This document shows, piece by piece, positions 1 to 8,062 of a stretch of 46,837 bases of DNA (positions are counted from its first letter, which is position 1; every line of letters begins with the position of its first letter). Under the pieces are notes generated by a model. The model searched no databases. It was not told where the DNA came from and saw only the letters and a program-made list of their open reading frames with translations. The position numbers were made by a program, and so were the translations under genes. The stretch comes from SAR324 cluster bacterium SAR324-CTD7B (GTDB lineage Bacteria; SAR324; NAC60-12): the NCBI GenBank assembly GCA_002082305.1, contig LSNO01000067.1, positions 1 to 46,837 of the forward strand. The letters run 5' to 3'.

Positions 1-1163
1 CCAGCCTGCCAGGCATAGCCTACTTTACCGAATCCATCCTTATCAATATTTGCACGAATAACATGCAGGTCAGCACACCATCCTGAACCTGTGGATGATT
101 CATTTGCGGAAATTCCAACAACTTCTTCATCACTAGAATTGAAATAATCACTACTCGTCGTGTTATCGGCAAACTTAGCTTTGACGGCCCGAAAACTAAG
201 GTTATCCGAGGTGTTTTTGTAGGCCACGGAAGTTACAACATCAAAGCCTTCTGTACCACAATTTTGATCAGTTCCATCTTGTTCCTGCCACATTTGGACC
301 AATCCCTCTCCAGCTTTAACACTGTCTGTGGAATCCGTATCAGGAACGTGTTGAAATTTGATTGCGAAGCTTTGGTTATCTGTAGTACCGTCATCGAGTG
401 TATAGCTAAAACTCCCTGTAATTTTTGAAGTGTATTTTTTCTTACCGGTGCTTGCAACGGTGCTTCGTTTAAGTGTTGCAGAAGTGATCACCATACCTCC
501 TCGTTTTTCTTTCACCTTTGTTTTTGCAACTGAAGCGGTCACGTCCAGTGCAGCACCATCAACAGCCGGTTTCTTCAGACCGTCATTCTTTGCGGCACAA
601 ACCATCATTGCAGTGATACCCATTGCTAAATCAACTTTACGCCCCACTTTACTTAACAACTTGTTCATCTGTCCAACAGCACAGGCTTCCTGAGTTGTAT
701 TGTCACTGTATGCTGTCCAGATTCCAAGATCACCCGTTGGTAACGTCGAATTGTCTTGTCCTTGCCCTGCGGAATAATTCGGATGATTGACATAAGCCAG
801 TTCCGGTCCGAAACAATTAACAGAGCCCCCGGAACCCTTCATTTTTTTGGGAATGGCCTTATGACACTGATTGATGTCATCAGAATTTAAGACTGCCTCT
901 AGGCGGGCAACCTTGTCCTTATGCTTTTTGGGGTCACTGGTGTCACTAATCTCACTTGAAGATGTACGTCCCGCAGTCCTACTGCTGACGCTTGCACCGG
1001 ATTCTGTATTTGATGAAACAGACAGGTTGCTCGGCATGGCTGTCACCATGCTTGAGTCAGTGGTGGTGGTGGTACTACTACTGCTGCTGCTGTCATCTTT
1101 TTTAGCACAAGCAGCAAACATCATAGCCATGCTGATAATTATACATAGATGAGTGAATCTCAT
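1..1163 (-). CDS. Surface lipoprotein with Ser/Thr-rich linker, 3' end outside window
   Basis: An open frame of 387 codons runs from ATG at 1163 to the left edge without a stop. A strong ribosome binding site (AAGGAGGA, 1167-1174) fixes the start. The N-terminus is a lipoprotein signal: a short n-region, a hydrophobic core and the lipobox FAAC with Cys19 as the lipidated residue. Immediately after follow Lys-Lys-Asp-Asp, six Ser and four Thr, a low-complexity tether expected to hold the domain off the membrane. The remaining ~340 residues are polar, with several isolated Cys (for example in NCFGPE, EACAVG, MVCAAK, QNCGTE), and match no family I recognise. Asp/Lys after the Cys does not clearly decide inner versus outer membrane. 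The gene has its own promoter and faces away from the AMMECR1-pyrD pair. The general plan matches the partial gene at the right edge. Confidence 0.85.
   Translation of the reverse strand, partial: MRFTHLCIIISMAMMFAACAKKDDSSSSSSTTTTTDSSMVTAMPSNLSVSSNTESGASVSSRTAGRTSSSEISDTSDPKKHKDKVARLEAVLNSDDINQCHKAIPKKMKGSGGSVNCFGPELAYVNHPNYSAGQGQDNSTLPTGDLGIWTAYSDNTTQEACAVGQMNKLLSKVGRKVDLAMGITAMMVCAAKNDGLKKPAVDGAALDVTASVAKTKVKEKRGGMVITSATLKRSTVASTGKKKYTSKITGSFSYTLDDGTTDNQSFAIKFQHVPDTDSTDSVKAGEGLVQMWQEQDGTDQNCGTEGFDVVTSVAYKNTSDNLSFRAVKAKFADNTTSSDYFNSSDEEVVGISANESSTGSGWCADLHVIRANIDKDGFGKVGYAWQA
1060..1092. repeat. Trinucleotide repeats coding the Ser/Thr linker
   Basis: On the plus strand this is a run of GTG/GGT, then three ACT and three CTG/GCT units. 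Read on the coding (minus) strand it is AGC x3, AGT x3, ACC x3, giving the poly-Ser then poly-Thr linker of the lipoprotein at 1-1163. Every unit is 3 nt, so slippage would change linker length and not the frame. Confidence 0.8.
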
Positions 1164-1331
1164 TTTTCCTCCTTAGTTTACATTAAACCAATGCTTCGTT
1201 CTCCATCATCAGCCAAATCAAATCAGCATAACGATGATGTTCTCTTTTAAACATACTCTGATGAAAAGAAAAAACTGCTTTGTTGTTCAAACAGAGTTGA
1301 CAACATACCTCGGTAAACATTTATTTTTATT

Positions 1332-1359
1332 AATATAATAATTCAGATATAAATGTCAA
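1332..1359 (-). promoter_or_regulatory. Sigma70-type promoter of the left lipoprotein
   Basis: On the minus strand a perfect -35 TTGACA (1354-1359) is followed, after 16 bp, by TATATT (1332-1337). Transcription would begin near 1325, leaving an untranslated leader of about 160 nt before the ATG at 1163. I see no strong hairpin in that leader. Confidence 0.6.
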
Positions 1360-1399
1360 GCGTAAAATGTAAATTGAAGTTTTTTTTAATCCTCAATTT

Positions 1400-1418
1400 C
1401 ATGCTACACTTTAGCATG
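1400..1418. promoter_or_regulatory. Perfect inverted repeat upstream of the AMMECR1 gene
   Basis: CATGCTA (1400-1406) and TAGCATG (1412-1418) form a perfect 7-bp inverted repeat around a 5-nt spacer, about 40 nt upstream of the ATG at 1457 and between two divergent genes. There is no T-run on either side, so it is not a terminator. It could be an operator or a small hairpin in the leader. The function is unknown. Confidence 0.35.
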
Positions 1419-1456
1419 GATTCATTACCAGTTAACTCTCTGTAAACCGTGAACAT

Positions 1457-2023
1457 ATGAAATCTCATCACTCCGCGGAAAACAGACTCAAACTATTGCG
1501 GGTTGCGCGGAAATCTCTGGAAAATTATCTGGAAGATGTAAAACGAACTGAATTTACAACTGAAACTCCTGAATTGCAAACAAAGCGGGCAGTATTTGTG
1601 ACGCTGAGGAAAAGAGATTCCGGAGATTTACGCGGATGTATCGGGCAGTCAGAACCGCGCTACCCTTTAATTGAAGCTGTATCCAGGACGGCAATTTCCG
1701 CTGCTGTGGATGATTCACGTTTTCCTCAGGTGAAACTGAATGAGTTAGCGAATTTGCTGATTGAAATAAATGTACTCACGCCAATGTTCGTCATAACTCC
1801 TGAAAATGTGGTGGTTGGAAAACATGGATTGCTGCTCAGCAAAGGATCATGCAGAGGGCTATTTTTACCGGAAGTAGCAGTTTCACGAGGCTGGGACCGC
1901 CTCACTTTTCTGGACGAGCTGTGCCGTAAAGCAGATTTACCAAGAGGCAGTTGGAGGGATGCTGACGCTGAACTTCAGGCCTTTGAATCAGAATCTTGGG
2001 AAGAAATTGAAAATGCTCTTTGA
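1457..2023 (+). CDS. AMMECR1-domain protein (AmmeMemoRadiSam system protein A-like)
   Basis: The 188-residue product is essentially one AMMECR1 domain. The hallmark LRGCIG motif sits near residues 58-63, followed by the usual ALxxAV-type helix region (PLIEAVSRTAISAA), the DSRFP segment and the GKHGLLL/GLFLPEVA core. Small stand-alone proteins of this family are widespread in bacteria and archaea. Their biochemical role is not settled, although bacterial members are often encoded with a Memo-like protein and a radical SAM protein. Neither partner is within this window. The 3' end overlaps the start of pyrD by 11 nt, so the two are probably translationally coupled. No obvious Shine-Dalgarno precedes the ATG at 1457, but it gives the normal domain length. 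Confidence 0.85.
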   Translation: MKSHHSAENRLKLLRVARKSLENYLEDVKRTEFTTETPELQTKRAVFVTLRKRDSGDLRGCIGQSEPRYPLIEAVSRTAISAAVDDSRFPQVKLNELANLLIEINVLTPMFVITPENVVVGKHGLLLSKGSCRGLFLPEVAVSRGWDRLTFLDELCRKADLPRGSWRDADAELQAFESESWEEIENAL

Positions 2024-3170
2024 TTTTATTTTTCGTCAGCTGCGCCCGCTTATTTTTTCCGGAGACGCCGAAACCGCACATGAGCGGATGCTGACGATTG
2101 TTGAAAGCATTTCAAAAATTCCCGGGCTGATACCGTTTTTACGACGGCAATTCCTAGAGGAACATTCCGTTTTGCGGACCCAACTTTTTGGTAGATCTCT
2201 GCAAAACCCAATTGGACTTGCAGCAGGATTTGACAAAGACGGACGGATTCATCCCGCGTTATTTGCCCTCGGTTTTGGTTTTGTGGAAATTGGAACGGTT
2301 ACTCCATATCCTCAATCCGGTAATCCACGTCCACGTCTTTTCCGTCTCCCTGAAGATGAGACATTGATAAACCGTCTTGGTTTCAACAATCTTGGTGCCC
2401 AGGAAATGGCAGAATTACTTGTTTCCGCACCAAAGAAAATCATGCCGGAAGATTCTGATATTATTGATCGAAAAAGTGACTTTCCGGCAAATATTGCTTA
2501 CGGAATGCTCGGCATAAATATTGGAAAAAATAAAGATACCATTTTGGAAAAAGCCACTGATGATTACGTTTCTTGTCTCAACACCCTCCATCCATTTGCA
2601 GATTATTTCACCCTCAATATCAGTTCTCCAAACACAGAGGATTTGCGAAAATTACAGGAAAAAGACGCTCTGCGTGTTTTACTTGATTCTGTCTGCGCGC
2701 ACCGTGATAACCTGGACCAGAATCATATCCGGGAAACACCTCTGCTTGTTAAACTGTCTCCGGACCTGGATGAAACTGCATTGGAAAACAGTATTCGTGT
2801 GATTAAGGAGTTTTCAATTCAAGGCGTGATTGTCGCCAACACGACTGTGAAACGTCCGGAACTAAAAAGCAAACATCGCTTCGAAAACGGAGGTCTGAGC
2901 GGAAAACCGCTGCAGAAACGCAGCACGGAAATGATAAGAAATGTGTTTCAGAAATTAGGAACAGAAATGCCGATTATAGGTGTGGGTGGGATTTTCAGTG
3001 GAGCAGATGCATATGACAAAATCAGAGCCGGCGCATCCGCAGTACAAATTTACACGGCACTGATTTACGAAGGTCCCGGACAGGTCCGGAAAGTAAAACG
3101 GGAACTGGCGAAATTATTGAACGAGGATGGATTCACTTCTGTTTCAGATGCGGTAGGAGTGGACAGTTGA
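2013..3170 (+). CDS. pyrD: Dihydroorotate dehydrogenase (quinone), class 2
   Basis: This enzyme oxidises dihydroorotate to orotate in pyrimidine synthesis and passes electrons to membrane quinone. Visible family motifs in order are GLAAGFDKDG, NRLGFNNLG, GINIGKNK, LNISSPNT (carrying the class 2 catalytic Ser), VKLSPDL, VANTT, GGLSGKPL and the FMN-phosphate region IIGVGGIFSG followed by GASAVQIYT. The N-terminal hydrophobic and basic helix (LFDFIFRQLRPLIF) is the membrane-docking extension typical of class 2. I chose ATG 2013 because it begins exactly at that helix; an earlier in-frame ATG at 1959 would only add residues translated from the upstream gene. At 385 residues it is longer than the ~340 of E. 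coli PyrD, mainly through an insert around KIMPEDSDIIDRKSDF. It converges with the reductase at 3181, with 10 nt between stops. Confidence 0.95.
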   Translation: MLFDFIFRQLRPLIFSGDAETAHERMLTIVESISKIPGLIPFLRRQFLEEHSVLRTQLFGRSLQNPIGLAAGFDKDGRIHPALFALGFGFVEIGTVTPYPQSGNPRPRLFRLPEDETLINRLGFNNLGAQEMAELLVSAPKKIMPEDSDIIDRKSDFPANIAYGMLGINIGKNKDTILEKATDDYVSCLNTLHPFADYFTLNISSPNTEDLRKLQEKDALRVLLDSVCAHRDNLDQNHIRETPLLVKLSPDLDETALENSIRVIKEFSIQGVIVANTTVKRPELKSKHRFENGGLSGKPLQKRSTEMIRNVFQKLGTEMPIIGVGGIFSGADAYDKIRAGASAVQIYTALIYEGPGQVRKVKRELAKLLNEDGFTSVSDAVGVDS

Positions 3171-3180
3171 AACTGCCGCG

Positions 3181-4566
3181 TTATCTCTTTTGTCGAATTA
3201 TTTCCAGCATTTCAGTAATTGAAGTCAGCTTCAGCCTGGGACGCCCCTGCGCCTCACCTGCTTCGGTTTCATGAGCATCAAGCAGCTTCCAGTCTGCAAA
3301 TGAAACATGGTCTACTTTTCTTGATTCCAGCAGAGAAACAATGTCCGGAAGCACCACATTTTGACCGGCTTCCATTTTTTCTGCCAGGAAAGTTTCCAGC
3401 ATGCGATGCACGGTTTCAACTGCATCCTGTTTATTGGTACCAATCACACCGCTGGGACCACGCTTAATCCAGCCGGCAACATATTCACGATTCCGGAGAG
3501 AATTGCCGTTTTCCGGATCTTTGACTTGTCCGCTTTCATTTGGAATCGTTCCGGATTTTTGATCAAAAGGCAGGTCCGCAAGTGGTTTTCCTAGATAACC
3601 GATTGAACGGAAAATCAGGCCTGCATCTTCTTCAATTTTATTTTCAGTTGCCTGGGGCCGCAAACTGCCGTCATCCTGTTTCACCAGTTGATTTCGTACC
3701 ATACTTATTTTTTCAACCTTGCCGTCTCCGGAAATTTCAAGAGGTGAAGCAAGAAAGAGGAAATGGACCCGTTTCTTTTTTCCAGACAGTTTCCTCAATG
3801 AAATTTGTGTAAGTATTTCAATGTTTTTCTTTGTATCTTTGCTTGCTTCCGTTTCCAGAATCTTCTGGCTTTCTTCGTCCAACTCAAGGGAACCTCCCTC
3901 CAACATAACATCGGCATCATCCAATTCTAAAAACTCTCTGACTTCAACAGGTGTGAATGCAGCCTGCAGAGGACCACGACGCCCTACCAGCCAGATATTT
4001 TCAATTTGACTTTTACGCAGTGCCTCAAGGGCATAATCGGTAATATCAGTTGCAGCCAGTTCTTCCGGAGTTTTTGCCAGAATTCGAGCCACATCCAGCG
4101 CAACGTTTCCCATGCCAATCACAAATGCATTCTTGACAGACAAATCAAACTTATATTCACGAAAATCGGGATGTCCATTATACCAGCCAACAAACTCAGT
4201 TGCAGAATGACTGCCCTCCAAATCCTCACCCGGAATTCCGAGCGCACGATCGGATGAACTTCCAACTGAATAAATCACTGCATCATAGTGTTTAAGCAAA
4301 TCCGGCTGGTAAAGGTCACTCCCAAATTCAACATTGCCAAAGAATCTGAAGTTTGGGTTTTCCGCAATGCGATTGTAGATTTTTGTAACAGATTTTATTT
4401 TCTGGTGATCAGGAGCCACTCCTCCGCGAACCAGCCCAAAAGGAGTAGGCAGTCGGTCAAACATGTCAACTTTTATTTCCCATGACTGCTGACGGAACAA
4501 CTCCCCAGTTGCATAAAAACCTGCAGGTCCGGAACCGATTACTGCAATTTCCCAGGATGTATCCAT
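3181..4566 (-). CDS. fprA: NADPH-ferredoxin reductase, FprA/adrenodoxin reductase family
   Basis: A 461-residue flavoprotein expected to move electrons between NADPH and ferredoxin in the cytoplasm. The N-terminal FAD-binding Rossmann motif is VIGSGPAGFYA (residues 9-19). The adrenodoxin-reductase segment LPTPFGLVRGGVAPDHQKIK follows near residue 40. The NADPH-binding fold carries FVIGMGNVALDVARIL and the sequence VGRRGP that contacts the NADP phosphate. The C-terminal part has the family sequence REYVAGWIKRGPSGVIGTNK. Length and domain order are as in mycobacterial FprA. No ferredoxin gene lies next to it. It is followed downstream by pyrD on the other strand. Confidence 0.9.
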   Translation of the reverse strand: MDTSWEIAVIGSGPAGFYATGELFRQQSWEIKVDMFDRLPTPFGLVRGGVAPDHQKIKSVTKIYNRIAENPNFRFFGNVEFGSDLYQPDLLKHYDAVIYSVGSSSDRALGIPGEDLEGSHSATEFVGWYNGHPDFREYKFDLSVKNAFVIGMGNVALDVARILAKTPEELAATDITDYALEALRKSQIENIWLVGRRGPLQAAFTPVEVREFLELDDADVMLEGGSLELDEESQKILETEASKDTKKNIEILTQISLRKLSGKKKRVHFLFLASPLEISGDGKVEKISMVRNQLVKQDDGSLRPQATENKIEEDAGLIFRSIGYLGKPLADLPFDQKSGTIPNESGQVKDPENGNSLRNREYVAGWIKRGPSGVIGTNKQDAVETVHRMLETFLAEKMEAGQNVVLPDIVSLLESRKVDHVSFADWKLLDAHETEAGEAQGRPRLKLTSITEMLEIIRQKR

Positions 4567-4729
4567 TTCTTAAGTTTTTTTATAGCCTAATTTAAATTTG
4601 AAACTGTCGTGAAAAGTCCAAAACCGTTTTATTTCAGACTTTCTGCGAAACCATCAAAAAGATTTATAAGATTCTCAAAAAAATATCTTTCCAGTGAGTA
4701 CTGGTACAAACAAAGCTCTCATTCAGCTT

Positions 4730-5692
4730 TTATTTTTCTGCATCAACAGCCCGAAGTAAAATTTCCTCACCGCCATTTTTCAGCAGCCACTGTGCAACAT
4801 CTTTTCCCAATTGCAGCGCATTTTGTCGTGGTGCACTTGCTTCATAACGTAATTGGATTTTTCCTTCAGAATCGCCAATAAAGGCCCTCAAAAACAACTC
4901 TTCTCCGTTCAGTATGCAATATCCTGCCAAAGGAAGCTCACAATTTCCTTCAAGTTCTGCCAGCAAAGAGCGCTCTGCAAGCAGGCAGTCCCAGGTAAGC
5001 GGATCATGAAGATGCTGAATCCGACTCAGCGTAGCTTCATCTCCAGCTCGTGTTTCAATTCCAATAGCGCCTTGACCAATTGCAGGAAGCATCCATTCAA
5101 TCGGCAAAATCTCAGTGATTCGCTTCTCCAACTTGATCCGCTTTAATCCTGAAACTGCTAAAATCACTGCATCTACTTCTCCCTGATCCAGTTTTCTGAG
5201 CCGGGTTTCAACATTTCCACGCAAACTCATGACAGTCAAATCCGGTCGATGATGCTGCAATTGTGAAGCACGACGCAAGGAACTTGTTCCTACAACAGCA
5301 CCGTCTGGAAAGTTATCGATACTTCCGAATTTTGGACAAATCCAGGCGTCTCCAGGATCTTCCCGCTCTGCAATCACAGAAATCTCAAGTCCCTGAGGTA
5401 AAAAACTAGTCACATCTTTCATGCTGTGCACAGCCAGATCTGCACGTCCCTCAAGTAGAGCATATTCCAATTCTTTGACGAACAGACCCTTTCCTCCTAT
5501 TTCTGAAAGCGGACGGTCCTGTATTTTGTCACCGGTAGTTTTGACAACTAATAACTCAACCGAAATTTCAGGATATTCATCAAGTATCCTTTGCTTCACC
5601 CACTCTGCCTGCCAGAGCGCAAGTGAACTTCCACGAGTTGCAATTATTAAATTGGTTTGCTTGTTGTCGCTTGTCGAAAAAGCGTTAGACAT
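4730..5692 (-). CDS. hemC: Hydroxymethylbilane synthase (porphobilinogen deaminase)
   Basis: It polymerises four porphobilinogens to hydroxymethylbilane in tetrapyrrole synthesis. Family features in order: IIATRGSSLALWQA at the N-terminus, the VVKTTGD loop, GGKGLFVKELE, AVHSMKDV with the catalytic Asp93, GTSSLRR, SLRGNVETRL, PAIGQGAIGIE, and the cofactor-binding Cys251 in NCELPLAGY, which carries the dipyrromethane cofactor. Length (320) is normal. It starts 3 nt after the hemA stop, so the two form a hemA-hemC operon read leftwards. Confidence 0.95.
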   Translation of the reverse strand: MSNAFSTSDNKQTNLIIATRGSSLALWQAEWVKQRILDEYPEISVELLVVKTTGDKIQDRPLSEIGGKGLFVKELEYALLEGRADLAVHSMKDVTSFLPQGLEISVIAEREDPGDAWICPKFGSIDNFPDGAVVGTSSLRRASQLQHHRPDLTVMSLRGNVETRLRKLDQGEVDAVILAVSGLKRIKLEKRITEILPIEWMLPAIGQGAIGIETRAGDEATLSRIQHLHDPLTWDCLLAERSLLAELEGNCELPLAGYCILNGEELFLRAFIGDSEGKIQLRYEASAPRQNALQLGKDVAQWLLKNGGEEILLRAVDAEK

Positions 5693-5695
5693 GTG

Positions 5696-7009
5696 TCAGG
5701 ATTTTACAATTTTAAGCCTGTGATGTTTTTCCGGTAACTTTTCCAGCTTTACTGGAGTTGGACTCAGATCAAATATTTTTGACACATATTCAAGGTAGAG
5801 ATGTGCATCTTCATCGTGTGCAATTTTTTTCAGATTGCGGGATGGATCATGCAAAAGTCTGTGAATCAGCCTGTGGACCAGTTGTTCAACTTTTTTGCGC
5901 TCAGACTCAGGTATGTTTTTCAAATTCTTAAAGGATTTCACCATTTCTTCTTCAGCAATTGAATGGAATGCTTTGCGCAAACTCCTGATTGTTGGAACTG
6001 CAGAAAGAGACTTAAACCAGAGTTCCAGCTTTAGTAATTCATTTTCAATAATTTCTTCAGCCTTAATGGACTGCTTCTTTCGTTCAACCTGATTTTGAGA
6101 AACAAGAGTTTGCAAATCATCGATATCGTAACAAAAAGTTCCATTTAACTCATTTATTTCAGGATCAATATCCCGCGGTACCGCAATATCGATGAAGAAC
6201 ATTGATCTGCCCCTGCGTCGGCGTAAGCAGTTCTTCACCATTTCCTTAGTGATAATAAAATCACGTGCTCCAGTTGAACTGAGAATAATATCTGCTTGAT
6301 GAAGATGCCGCTCCAGATGCTCAAATGGTACGGCCAATCCCTGAAATTTTTCTGCAAGTTTTGCTGCACTTAAAAAAGTACGGTTGGTAACAAAGAGCTC
6401 CGAAATTCCATTGCGCATGAAGTGACGAACAGCCAGTTCTGCCATTTCACCTGCGCCGATAACCATTACAGTCTGTTTTGAAAGATCCTCAAAAATATGC
6501 TTTGCCAGTTCCACTGCTGCATAGCTGACGGAAACAGCGTTACTGGCAACACTGGTTTCCGTTCGCACACGCTTTGCTGTAGAAAAAGCTCTAGTAAAAA
6601 GAGGATGGAGCAGTTTTCCCGTCAAGTCTGCCTCATTGAATGACTGAAATGCATCTTTCAGTTGTCCAAGAATTTGCGGTTCTCCCAGAACCATTGAGTC
6701 TAAACTCGAGGCAACCCGGAAGAGGTGACGTACTCCGTCTAAATTTTGAATGGTATAGACTCTTTCCCTTAGTTCGTAAAGGTTCCAATACGACTCCAGC
6801 ATCTCAATGATTTGATCAAGCTGCTGTTCTGCATTTACAAGATATAACTCTGTGCGATTGCAAGTACTGAGAATTACAACTCCACCCAGGTTAAAACGGG
6901 TCCTCAACTGTAGTCCAAGCTCCACTTGCTCCTTTGGAGTCAAAGCAAGACTATCCCGGATTTCAACAGGTGTTTTTCTAAAATTCCAACCAATTACAGT
7001 AAAACGCAT
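5696..7009 (-). CDS. hemA: Glutamyl-tRNA reductase
   Basis: This is the first enzyme of the C5 route to 5-aminolevulinate, reducing glutamyl-tRNA(Glu) with NADPH to glutamate-1-semialdehyde. The catalytic Cys50 lies in ILSTCNRTELY. SLDSMVLGEPQILGQ, the NADPH-domain motif VMVIGAGEMAELAV and the sequence IDIAVPRDIDPEI are characteristic, and the C-terminal dimerisation helix region is present. It leads the hemA-hemC pair and diverges from pgsA across a ~150-nt gap that must hold both promoters. A HemX-like protein, often encoded just before hemA in related genomes, is instead about 25 kb away at 31889-32719. Confidence 0.95.
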   Translation of the reverse strand: MRFTVIGWNFRKTPVEIRDSLALTPKEQVELGLQLRTRFNLGGVVILSTCNRTELYLVNAEQQLDQIIEMLESYWNLYELRERVYTIQNLDGVRHLFRVASSLDSMVLGEPQILGQLKDAFQSFNEADLTGKLLHPLFTRAFSTAKRVRTETSVASNAVSVSYAAVELAKHIFEDLSKQTVMVIGAGEMAELAVRHFMRNGISELFVTNRTFLSAAKLAEKFQGLAVPFEHLERHLHQADIILSSTGARDFIITKEMVKNCLRRRRGRSMFFIDIAVPRDIDPEINELNGTFCYDIDDLQTLVSQNQVERKKQSIKAEEIIENELLKLELWFKSLSAVPTIRSLRKAFHSIAEEEMVKSFKNLKNIPESERKKVEQLVHRLIHRLLHDPSRNLKKIAHDEDAHLYLEYVSKIFDLSPTPVKLEKLPEKHHRLKIVKS

Positions 7010-7161
7010 GTTTAGAAGTGTTTTTGCAAAGTTGTTAAATTTTTCTTACTTAAAAAGTGACTAAATAAAATTAATTTACACTGAAAGGCAAATTGCTTTT
7101 TTTACTGAATAAGCGGATCATACAGTCTTGATGAAATAACTCAAGCAAGGAATAATTTTTC

Positions 7162-7728
7162 ATGGTTGCCTTTTTTTCCAAATGGCTTACTGCCAATCAT
7201 TTAACCACATTAAGGGTAGCATTGGTACCTTTTATTTACCTGGGTATGGTATTTGGGAAAGACGATCAGACGATTTTGTTCAGCACCTGGCTGGTCTTTT
7301 TATTTGCATGCCTGACCGACTACTGGGATGGTGTGTTGGCCAGACATCAAGGACAAACAACCAAACTTGGTAAATTACTGGATCCTGTTGCAGACAAAAT
7401 TTTGATTGGTTCCCTACTGGTTTTATTAGTAGGAATGGGCAGAGCACCAGCGTTATTAGCAGTCATCCTGATTTCCCGCGAATTTATTATCAGCGGTTTA
7501 CGCTCCATCGCTGCAGCAGAAGGCGTGGTGATTTCCGCCAGTTCCGGAGGAAAACTGAAAACAATTTTTCAGATGTTTGCTGTAGGCTTCCTCATAATTC
7601 ACTATCCCACATTCAGCATTCCATGCCATGAAGTAGGAATCATTCTGCTCTGGATTTCTACAGCGGTTTCACTTTGGAGCGGATTTAATTATGTTGTGGC
7701 CTATTTTCGTGCTTCCCCTGGAAAATAA
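7162..7728 (+). CDS. pgsA: CDP-diacylglycerol-glycerol-3-phosphate 3-phosphatidyltransferase
   Basis: An integral membrane enzyme that makes phosphatidylglycerol phosphate, the precursor of phosphatidylglycerol and cardiolipin. The CDP-alcohol phosphotransferase signature is complete: Asp53, Asp56-Gly57, Ala60-Arg61, Gly70, Asp74 and Asp78, with the spacing D-x2-DG-x2-AR-x8-G-x3-D-x3-D. Several hydrophobic segments flank it, and the sequence SREFIISGLR after it is typical of PgsA rather than of phosphatidylserine synthases. The 188-residue length is normal. AAGGA about 10 nt upstream supports the ATG. Confidence 0.93.
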   Translation: MVAFFSKWLTANHLTTLRVALVPFIYLGMVFGKDDQTILFSTWLVFLFACLTDYWDGVLARHQGQTTKLGKLLDPVADKILIGSLLVLLVGMGRAPALLAVILISREFIISGLRSIAAAEGVVISASSGGKLKTIFQMFAVGFLIIHYPTFSIPCHEVGIILLWISTAVSLWSGFNYVVAYFRASPGK

Positions 7729-7779
7729 CTGCCAATCCGATTTTCAGTTTCAGTGAAGAAATCATCTCTCGTCTGGACA

Positions 7780-7806
7780 TTAACTTTCCAACTGATACTA
7801 TATAAT
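7780..7806 (+). promoter_or_regulatory. Candidate promoter for the hslVU leader
   Basis: A perfect -10 hexamer TATAAT (7801-7806) lies in the pgsA-hslV gap. The best -35 is TTAACT (7780-7785, 4 of 6 matches) at 15 bp; a better hexamer, TGGACA (7774-7779), sits too far away at 21 bp. Transcription would begin near 7812, at the first arm of the folded element below. Confidence 0.45.
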
Positions 7807-7808
7807 GT

Positions 7809-7958
7809 GTCTGAACGATGTAATTAATTTTATTGGAGAGTAAGAAAATTCGATTATGAAATCGAAGATTTGAAACGAAGCTGTCATCCGTCAGCTATTC
7901 GTTTTTTACATCGTTTTTCAGACTTATAGCAAACAGCTCAAATCTGACAGCTAAGTCT
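7809..7958 (+). ncRNA. Candidate structured leader RNA upstream of hslVU
   Basis: Several paired segments lie in this otherwise non-coding gap. The outer stem is GTCTGAA+CGATGTA (7809-7822) with TACATCG (7907-7913) and TTCAGAC (7917-7923), broken by a 3-nt bulge. Inside it are hairpin 1, TTCGATT (7849-7855)/AATCGAA (7860-7866) with a 4-nt loop, and hairpin 2, AAACGAAGCTG (7873-7883)/CAGC (7892-7895)+TTCGTTT (7898-7904), which runs into six T. A third hairpin, AGACTTA (7920-7926)/TAAGTCT (7952-7958), shares bases with the outer stem, and TGACAGCT (7945-7952) can pair with AGCTGTCA (7879-7886) of hairpin 2. Such exclusive pairings suggest a switch or attenuator. Hairpin 2 plus its U-run could instead simply be the pgsA terminator. 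I know no named RNA family that it matches. The rest of the gap to 8062 shows nothing clear. Confidence 0.45.
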
Positions 7959-8062
7959 TTATTCATTTTATAACGATTGAAATATTGATCAGCACCGGAT
8001 CAAGATATTTTCGGTAAATCGCTATTTAGACAGAAAAGTATTTTAAGATCACTAAAAAGTCT

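Noticed and set aside
871-1152. Plus-strand 93-residue frame rich in Val/Leu/Ser
   Set aside because: It is the antisense of the lipoprotein at 1-1163; the Leu/Val runs are just the complement of the Ser/Thr codons, and the minus frame has the signal peptide and ribosome binding site.
1959-2012. Extended N-terminus for PyrD from ATG 1959
   Set aside because: The extra 18 residues come from out-of-frame reading of the AMMECR1 gene; the class 2 membrane helix starts at ATG 2013.
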